NCBI GenBank assembly: GCA_963514095.1
Contig: OY741285.1
Coordinates: 13,424,407 to 13,488,406, forward strand
DNA: 64,000 bases
DNA from: Eutrigla gurnardus
Taxonomy: Eukaryota > Chordata > Actinopteri > Perciformes > Triglidae
Direction: 5' to 3'
The notes under the pieces were generated by a model. The model did not search any database. It was not told the origin of the DNA and worked only from the letters and a program-made list of their open reading frames with translations. Made by a program: the position numbers and the translations under genes. Every line of letters starts with the position of its first letter. Position 1 is the stretch's first letter. Shown here one piece after another: positions 53,282 through 61,890 of the stretch.

Positions 53282-54737
53282 TCCTACTGTTCATCTTAAG
53301 CTGCAGATGTTTGGTCTCTTCATGGAACATGATTAGACCCTGTTGATATGTCCTACTTTAGATGGATGAGGTTTCTTTTAATTAGACACCATTTTACAGA
53401 CTGTATTTGTATTTAATGGAGATTTAATTTGTATTCAGGTTCAGCTCTCTGATGCACCCTGTCATATATTCAGTTATTGCATATTCTTTAAGGACAGGAC
53501 TATTTTTCTGGGCGGGACGTATTTAATGATAATTTATCACTAGTTTTTTAAAATAATGTCATGAAAGTATCAGCTGTTTCTTCTCCTCCTGCCGCTCTTC
53601 TGTCTGCTTCTCGTTTTTATTATCACCAGAAATCAACCCTAACAAGCAAACGCATGTTGCAAATGTGACGCTGGAGTTTACGGTGAGTCCATGAACGCAC
53701 CCCAGCATTTTAAAAAGGCCTCGTCTCCTCCGCTGTGTCACGCGCCGCCCACGCGGCCGCCTCTGCTCCATCCATTCAGAGGACCTGAGCATCTCCATGC
53801 AGTGTTGATGCAGCATCACATCTGTATCATCACATCTGTATCATCACATCTGCACTGTTATTATCTTTGATAATAAAGAGGCGTTGATGGACATCATTTA
53901 ATCGTGAACATGTGTTTACCCTGCTGCCTGTTGGAGTGGCCCCTCTCCTGGTTGGTGTGGCCCCTGGTCGGTGTGGCCCCTGGTTGGCTTGGTGGGGAAC
54001 CCCACACATCCTTGGCGTTCCGATCTGAAGCCTTTTGAATGAGAAGTGGGTTAAAAGGAGGCGAGCAGGTAACAGGAGCCCGGTGTGAACGGAGCGACAC
54101 TGAAAGGAGATGCGTTCACGTTGCTGGAGGGTAAATAAAGTCAAACCTTTTACAAGCAGACTGGTTGTGGTTTGTTTGTCTGATTAAAGCAGACAGTTGG
54201 AGGGAATCAATGTTTGATCTTTACCGGAGCTAACAGCAGCTCCCTCTGTCAGCGGGGCCCATCGATCCGTCCCCTCTGTGGCTCTTCAGTCCTCACCGCT
54301 AGTTTCTACAATCGAACGCCGGTTCTCCATCACGATTACTGACTCCAGGTCTGATTACACACAAACCCATGGAGATAATAGAGCTCAAGCAATGAAGCAG
54401 AGCCGGAGACTCGAAACTCAAAATCTTTACAAAATAAATAAAACAACAAACAGCCAAAAACCATGAACATAAAATTATTTGATGCAATAAAATGACTTGG
54501 TCCTGGTTAATTAAAAATAACAATAGAACAAACTTGAAAGGAAACTTTGCTCACGAAGACTCAACCTGATCTTCAGCTCGTCTGCATGCTGAGCTGTTGC
54601 AAAGGGCCCCTGGGTGACACGCCCACACCGCCGCCACCCTGAGTTAGTCGCAGCAACGCCCCACTTGGTGTGAATGAAACCTGCAAGTCTTGCTGCAGCC
54701 AGACATAAAACCACAACACCACCTGGGCTCCCCCGAC

Positions 54738-54940
54738 TTAAAGGGCCAGCGTGTAGCATTTAGGGTGATCCAATCACAGAGCCGGGGGCGGCCATGTTTC
54801 TACGGTAGCCCAGAAGGGACGAACCGAACGCCGGCTCCAGGTCGGGACTGCAGTCCCCCTTCATGCTGGGAAGCGGGAGAAGTTTCAGTTGGGTCGCAAT
54901 GTGCAACTTCAGCACTTAATCCTCCACACCGGCCCTTTAA
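54738..54940. mobile_element. MITE, 203 bp, with terminal inverted repeats and TTAA ends
   Basis: The left end 'ttaaagggccagcgtgtag' and the reverse complement of the right end 'ttaaagggccggtgtggag' match at nearly all positions, and TTAA is present at both ends. The inside has 'gccatgtttctacggtagcc', which I recall from a very common fish MITE family. It has no coding capacity. Confidence 0.7.
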
Positions 54941-57451
54941 GAGAAGAAATACATCAGTGTCATGGGAACGCTCAGGAATGGGAGACCTGAAAGACTTTTA
55001 TCTATGAACACGTGGACTTGTTCTTTAAATGAACAGCGGAGGTGTCGTCAGGTAGGCGATCCTCCACACACACACACACACACCTACTCAAAGCATCCAT
55101 TCAGCAGCGTTTGACCTCTCCTCCACGACCGTCCTACTCATCATCGTCCGTGATTCATCTGCGCGGCGCTCTGACATTCAGGCTCCTGTCTGTGCGTCGC
55201 CCACTCAGCACCCACACAGCAGCACCCACCCAGCACCCATGGGCTCGTGGTGCAGTCGGCTGTCCATTAAAAACAAGAGGCTAAATCAGTGAGTTCATGG
55301 AATAAAAACACTTCCAAGGCTGAAGATGAGAACATTCAACACTCTTTTATTTTGAAAAGCTCCATCTGAAGGTTTTTGTTCAGTAAAAACTAACGAGTAA
55401 GATCAGTTTCTAGGGGGGACATAAATCCTAGAAATAGAGGGTTTTCTCGTCCAAATCTAATCTTCATGTGGAAATAAAGACATTACAGATGGACAAGAGT
55501 ATGTGGACAATCATAACACCCTCTTTCTTGAAGCGGGCTGCTTCAGTGATGTCCAACACTGACGACGCCTGGAGGTCTGGCTCAGCTGGTGATCCGGTTC
55601 TGTGCAGACCAGTGAGTACCCAGACTTGTGAGGATTTGACACTGTCTAATGAATGTTGAAACAAGTCACCTGACAGTTTCAGAAAGTATTTGCCGCCGCC
55701 TTGTGTTCAACCGTGGGAACTGCAGCTCGGCAACAGAGTATGACAATTAAAAAAACACTTTTATTCTAAAAATGAGAGAGAGAGAGAAAGAGAGGTTTAA
55801 GACCACCAGTTTGATGCTGTGGTGATGAAACGGCGCCTGCAGCCCAAGCAAATTAGTCATCAGCGTTTTTTGAGATTAACTGATTTACAGATTATAGTTG
55901 GACAGATCTTCAAAGATACACACGTTAAAGCCGTTCAGATGTAGGCCATCTTTCTGTGTGTGATGTAATGCAGATCTACGACAGCGACTCTGGGCCTGCA
56001 GGTTTGTCTGGGCTTCACAGGTAAACCCAGACCACATGGTGAACCCACAGACCACATGATGAGCCCTTTAATCCACAAGGGGAGCAGAGTGAAAAGGGGT
56101 CGAACTGAAGGAATATTCTGTAAAAACAGATGCTAATTTGTAAAAAGTTCCAGTTTGGCATTTGGAAATAACTCGTAACGAGTAGCCCGCGGGGAAGATG
56201 AATCAGACATGGCTTCACGTGTCCGTCACACCCTTAAAGAGCCTGTTCACTGTGATTAAAGCAGTTTAACGGTCTGGCAATGCAGGTAGTTCTGATTTCA
56301 TTTGTTCATCTTCAGGTTCATACTTGTATTCTGAGTAGAATCATGTCTACATGCTTTAAAGTTTGCAAAAACAAACTGTGAGAAACACATTATTTTAGCG
56401 CCTGTCTCTTTAAGGCCCCCCTCCAAAATGAAACACCTGCTCTGATTGGTTTGTGAGACAATATGGGTCAAACACAGGACTTTCACCCAGGAGACGTGGG
56501 TTTGTGTCCCGTGTGAGTCCCAAAGTAGGTTAGTTCAAGTCGCAGGTAGAGACACTCAGAGGGGGGCGGTGTCTTCCACGGCCTGGTTGAGTCACGTTTT
56601 CAGGTGTAACTATTCATTAGTTACCCAGATGTATGAACAATAACATAATTATGTAATAACTTTGCAGTTAAAAATAATGTCAGTGTTTATTTGAGGGTTT
56701 TTTTATTATGAAAAAAAAGTTCTCCAGCTAGTCTGACAACTAACCGTCTTCTGACCAATGAAAGCAGAGAAATGAGGCACCGTCATGACACCAAAAAACA
56801 CTAAATATACAGTTTGTTTCTCAAAAAAGATCTGTGATTTTATGATGTATAAGGCAAATAAAAACAGTTGGATGTTTCTTCTTTTCTTTGGCAGAATGAC
56901 CCAATAAAAAGGTTTTTCAAAAAAGTTAATTTTCAATTCATGGAGTGTAAAGTCTGGTTCTCTATTTAGAGAGACCGAAACATGAGCAGATAAAACTATG
57001 TGAAACAATTCATGTCTTGGAGTCATTTGGGTGAATCGACCCTTTAAAGACTAAGAGATCATGTGATGAATTATTAACACATTCATGCATTAGAGTTGAG
57101 TCGATGTATGTAAAGTGATTTCGTGGTGAAACTAAGTTTAGGCACAATTATCTGATCTCACAGGTTTTCATGGTTTAAATCAGCGCTTCTCCAGAGGACC
57201 AAGGACCGGTCCTGGTGGACCAGTCCAGGTCCAAGAGGACCACGGACCAGACCCAGAGGAGCAGTCCCAGAGGACGGGTGGCGGTGGGCGTGCAGCAGCC
57301 GAGGACCAACAGCGGCTGGGTGATATGACGGAGGAAGCCCAGTGTCTGAGAGAGAGCTGCTGTCTTCTTCTTCTTCTTCTTCGTCTCTGAGTCCTGGACT
57401 GAGGGAGTGGAGGAGATCCAGCAGGTCAGCTGATGGAGCTCTGTCACGTTG

Positions 57452-59944
57452 CTAGGCGGCGAGCATCTCTCGCTTCTGTCTGGGACGACCCGCCTCTGAG
57501 ACAAAGACAGATTCAGTTTTAGCAGCTGAGGCAAACATGCAACAAACCCGAACCTCATATTCAGGTCCATCATCTGCTCATCATTACCTATAAACTCATT
57601 TATTACAGATAAATAAATAAATAAACATGCACACTGAGATCACATGTTGTACAGCTAATCAGCAGAAAGTGGAAGTGTGAGAGAACCAACCACGCTTCTT
57701 CTCAAGGGCCTCGGGGACGTCTGGAAGTTCTTCTTCGGGAACGTCGGGAAGCTCGACGTCTCCCTGAGAGGAAACAGAACGGAGACAAAAAGAAGACACA
57801 GCTCTTGGTTTCTACTTCAAATACGCCGATGAATGAGGGAATAAAACCGGATCCTCGTAGACCAGGAAGTAAACAAACCCACCTGAGTTATGGCCTCCAG
57901 CTCGGCCAAAACGGCATCTTCATCTTCTTGTGTTAAAGAGCCGGCGAGCATCTCGTCGATTTGCTGCGGAGACACAAGGAGAGGTTTAGAAACTGATGAA
58001 CCATGAACCTAAAGAAATCCATCTCCCAGGATTCCTGACATCTACGTACCCTTTGGTACTCAATGGCGTCTTGGCTTTCATCCATAATCCGCTCGACTTC
58101 TTCAACAGACATCACCTAAAACAAAGACAACAAGTGTGCATTAGTTAGTGGCTCATTTTCTTCTTAAAAAAAAAACATGCCGGCGACTCTTTCCATCGCC
58201 TACCTCGTGCATCTTCTTCAGACATTCATTTCCAACTTTCAACCCTTGAATGACTTTGGCTTCAATCTGGGCGAACTCCAGGTCTTGAACCTAAAAAACA
58301 CACACCAGACAAAAAAGCGAGGAAGTGTTAGTTTCGCCTCAGTGGTGCTGGAGCACGCCGTGCATCGGTTTCAAACCCCTCACCATGCGCTCCAGGTTCC
58401 CTATCTGGTTGTCAGTCTTCTCCAGAAGCTGGTCCTGGTAGCGCTTCTTCTTCAGCAGGACGAGAGCTTTCCTGTTGGAACCCAGAAGACGGGAAACGTG
58501 AGTCAGAACAACAAGCTGTTCATTCACAGTAACGTTAGAATAAGACGCTTAAATACAATAATATAGAAGAAACTTCTGAGTTCACTTGTTTTAATGTCTG
58601 GCTGCTTGTTTACCTCAGTGGCCGGGGTGGAGCTAGCCGCTAATATCAAGTTAGAGTCTCATTCTGGCATACGCCGACCTCAATAACAAGCTCACTCTCT
58701 TTTTACTTCCTGCACAATGATCACATGTTCCCTCAGCTGCTTCCCATTGGTCAACAGTTATTTAGCTCTGATTGGACTTTGTAACCAGGAAGCGGTGAGT
58801 TAAACAAGCTACGCTCAACGTTGGTTTACAATCCACTATTCAACGTAGGGAAGAAGACACTGGGCAGAGAACAAGCTCCCAACACTCCCAGTATGAATAT
58901 GAAGAAGACGTACTGGGAGAAGTTAAACAGAGTGAGTCGTATCACTACGAGCCTGAAACTACACAAGGCAGAGGTGTAACTTTCAGCCAATCGTTGACCT
59001 CCTTCACACTTTGGCTCCACCCCTCTAAGCAGTCAAACACGACAGAGCCAAGAAAACCATATATTAACCGTTATTACGCTTGGAAAAATAGTTCCTCATA
59101 AGAACATGAGTTTGAGCTAGGAGGATGTAAATGACGAGGTGAATTAACTAAACCTGACAAACATTTTCAGGAATATCCAGGAACGTTTATTGGATCTGGA
59201 CAAAATGTCAAAAAGAAAACTATCTCACAATATCTTTGGTGAACATGGTGGAGGTTTCTGTGAAGCAGGTGGATTTATTAACACTAGTCTGATCCGTCTA
59301 TACTCACTCTTTCTTGCCATTCTTCAGCAGCTGCTTGGCTAGAAGTCTCTCCTTCTCCAGCTGCAGGTTGATCCTCTTCTGATACTGTCTCAGCTTATCT
59401 CTCTGCTGCTTCAGTTGCTGCAACGGAGAGCTTATTTATTAATATATAATAACATAGATATATACACATAGACACACACACACACACACACACACATAGA
59501 GATGCATATAGATACACAAACCTAGTGTCTTTCAAACTCGTTTAAGTCATAATGAAGCTTTCAGCGTCATGAAAGTGAAGCTCGTTAAATCTCTACAGTA
59601 GCTGCTATCTGAACATCTGCAGTCAAACAGACATCTGGTCAAACTGCAACGCACAGTGTGTTTTATTAAACAGTGAGTAGCTGAAGTTTGGTTAACTTCT
59701 GAGTATTAGCTTCACTGTGGTGATGACGCTGTCTCGTATGAACTAAGCGAAGTTGTTAAATTACCACATTGGTTAAAAGCAGTTTAATAAAACTCCAGTT
59801 ATGGCACAGAACGGAAGCTAATGTAATCAGTGTAGCTAACTCGCTAGCTAGCTAGCTAGCTAACTAGCTGTTGACACTCACCAGAACCGCCTTGTCTTGT
59901 TCCGTCACTCGGCTGTGTTTCTTCTTTCCGAACAGATTTCCCAT
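57452..59944 (-). CDS. chmp6: CHMP6 (VPS20), ESCRT-III subunit, complete, eight exons
   Basis: Exons in transcript order: 59944-59882, 59417-59308, 58471-58384, 58290-58204, 58115-58050, 57963-57883, 57763-57691, 57495-57452 (TAG 57454-57452), with phases consistent. The product has 203 residues, close to the human 201. It starts MGNLFGKKKHSRVTEQDK, with Gly2 as the N-myristoylation site, and the ATG has a strong context (A at -3, G at +4). Residues 22-116 form the basic ESCRT-III core helices (QQRDKLRQYQKRI, LLKKKRYQDQLL, QIGNLERM). VMSVEEVERIMDE is at 117-129 and QIDEMLAG with the acidic helix at 139-165. A MIM-type ELPDVPEEELPDVPE at about 169-183 should bind VPS4-family MIT domains. CHMP6 is recruited by ESCRT-II VPS25 and nucleates CHMP4 polymers on endosomes. 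The last but one donor (gttggt) is weak but required by phase. Confidence 0.95.
58081..59427 (-). repeat. Donor copy of the CHMP6 segmental duplication (exons 2-5)
   Basis: This 1.35-kb stretch, from part of exon 5 to just upstream of exon 2 and including introns, is repeated at 61952-63256 in the same orientation at very high similarity. Retained introns show a DNA-level duplication, not a retrocopy. Intron 2 in both copies holds two CCAAT-type motifs near 58747 and 58778. Confidence 0.93.
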
Positions 59945-60604
59945 TCTGACGCAGCATCCCCGCTTCGGCTCGCTACCAGGAACGGAGACGGGAAACCAAA
60001 CTGTTTCGAACTTGTAAGAGGCGGACTAGTGAAGCTTCTCCTCCATTATTTCGTGCAGTCATCTGTTGTTGTGGTGTCCACACCCACATCAGGAAGTACG
60101 GTGGCTGGGAGGGGACTTACATGGGATTAGCGAGATCTGTAGGCTTTCTGTAGTTCTTCTTCTTGGCAAAAAACTATTTGGTGCATTACCGCCACGAACT
60201 GATGTGGATCAGAATATCTAATATGTACAATATTCAAAAATCAATAAAATAAAATAACAATGGCTAACTGTAGTTTGCGACCACGTTCACATTTATTTAT
60301 ATGTGTTATGCGTGTTATGCGTGTTATGCGTGTTGTGCCTATGCCTATATCTGTGAAAATCAGAATCTTTTAATAATCCCTCTGGATGTTATACAGCTCA
60401 CAGGAGTCAGGAAGGAAAGAAAGAAAGAAAGAGTTAAAGTATAAAATAAAACCACCAAATATGTAATGTATGAACACAATGTTTGTATAGAAAGACACTA
60501 TGAAGTATAGTAGTGTATCTGCCGCTGAGGTGGAAGTATCATAGAATATAGTGCATATTATTATTATTGCACATACGTAATTCCGACAGTGAAACTGTAC
60601 TGGA
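59945..60604. other. CHMP6 upstream region and AT-rich spacer
   Basis: The first 80 bp or so should hold the CHMP6 5'UTR and promoter; no TATA box is seen. Short 'gtgttatgc' repeats (60303-60340) follow, then a stretch at about 60360-60420 ('aatcttttaataatccctct') recalling the 3' tail of fish retroelements. No coding is seen. Confidence 0.4.
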
Positions 60605-61170
60605 TTATACAGTTCTGCTCATAAATTTACATACCCTGGCAGAATTTGTGAAATATTGACCGTTTGTTGTAAAATATGGCTGATCATTATTTTTTTTGGT
60701 GGTCATGTGAAGCCATTTATTATCACATATTTGTGTGTGGCAATTTTAAATCGTAATGATAACTGAAATCACTGAATGTTTGGCCTGATCATATACACAC
60801 ACAGGTTTAAATGTCTATTAAGGGTTTTATACCGGTGTTTTGTGTGATTGTTACTAGAGTCTATGTATAAATATTCAATGTGTTGTTTAGCTCTTGTGAG
60901 AGAGCCCTGCACATTTCATCCAGGGCTGCGAGAAAAACTGAATTTTATAAACCAGAAGAAGGATATGAAAATATATCCAAAAATTTAAAATGCTGATCAG
61001 TAGTGTTCAAACTCTAAAAAAAGAAAACACAAGTAACTTCAGCTGAAACACAGGCTTCTCTGCACAAAAGGCTGTTTCAAGACACACAATAAGGAGGGAA
61101 TTTAACAAAAATTGTAGAATTTTCAAGCTGTGTACCATTCTGGAAAGAAAACATAAGCAAAACAGTTATT
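60605..61170 (+). mobile_element. Decayed Tc1-like DNA transposon
   Basis: The start 'tctgctcataaatttacata' looks like a Tc1-type terminus. Further in, the plus strand shows ISKNLK, then after a frameshift ISSVQTL, and then AVSRHTIRR. These are fragments of the helix-turn-helix DNA-binding region of Tc1-like transposases. The catalytic DDE part is not seen. It is a dead copy. Confidence 0.65.
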
Positions 61171-61190
61171 TTATTTTTAATAGATTCAAA

Positions 61191-61280
61191 TAGAGGAGAG
61201 AAGGAGGCGGAGAGGAGAAGGACGGGAGGAGGGGAGGAGGAGGACAAGAGGAGGAGGAGGAGGAAAAAAAGAAGGAGGTG
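61191..61280. repeat. Homopurine (GGA/GAA) tract
   Basis: About 90 bp of almost pure A/G lie just downstream of the SPRY relic on its sense strand, where they would read as polypyrimidine. Confidence 0.85.
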
Positions 61281-61309
61281 AAGTCATTCAACTCTTAAAT
61301 GACTTCTGT

Positions 61310-61640
61310 CTACTTGAGTTGACAGAACTCACCACTGCCTCCAATATTAACATAAAGTCCAGCATAGAGGGGCTCAGTGAACGTGGTCTGGACTCTGTGG
61401 AGGAGAGTCATGGTCTTAGAGACGCTGTAGAAGGACAGAATACCTGCTCTGTGATCCAGGAACACTCCTACTCTGGAGGACGGAGGACCTGAGACGGGAG
61501 TTTCAACTAAGTTGTATAAGAACGTATATCTGTTGTCGACACAATATAACGACCAGGATTTGTCATTGAATCCAAAGTCTCCTGTTCTACTGATACTCTT
61601 TTATGCGACTGCTACACCAACTTCACCACCTCCACCTCTA
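61310..61640 (-). pseudogene. SPRY (B30.2 C-terminal half) relic of the TRIM gene
   Basis: The minus strand reads VGVAVA, then a stop (TAA at 61603-61601), then KSISRTGDFGFNDKSWSLYC, SSRVGVFLDHRAGILSFYSV and FTEPLYAGLYV, ending with TAG at 61312-61310. This is the C-terminal half of a fish TRIM B30.2 domain. The TAA replaces the Tyr usual at that place. The PRY half and the WEVEW block are missing upstream. It lies on the same strand and downstream of the TRIM-CHMP6 chimera, so it is probably the displaced end of the same original gene. Confidence 0.8.
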
Positions 61641-61890
61641 GTCTATTGAACATGTTTAAAAGTAACTGAGCAGTGTTTAATTACATTTTTGTATTCAGCA
61701 TAAAATATTATGCAGGACTACTTTTTTTATAGAATAAATATGTTTTATTTTATATTTTTCACCTTTCAGAAGAATACAGATAGTCTCACTCGCATTATTG
61801 CATGTTTATTTAATGGATATAGAATTTTGGTTAAAAGTTACTGAATGGAATCGTGGTTTACAGAATCGAATCGAATCGTTAATAAAAAAA

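Larger units (their letters stand above)
52871..57451. other. Intergenic DNA between BAIAP2 and CHMP6
   Basis: Apart from the hairpin and the MITE I see no gene. Short tandem repeats occur at 53821-53850 and 53940-53990. A stretch at about 56393-56530 ('gcgcctgtctctttaaggcc') recalls a dispersed fish repeat. The CHMP6 3'UTR should enter from the right; AATAAA signals on the minus strand occur at, for example, 56686-56691. Confidence 0.5.

Noticed and set aside
58826..59020. Small frames in CHMP6 intron 2 (both strands), also present in the copy at 62492-62938
   Set aside because: They have no recognisable domain, the two copies differ by indels that shift the frames, and intron position explains them.
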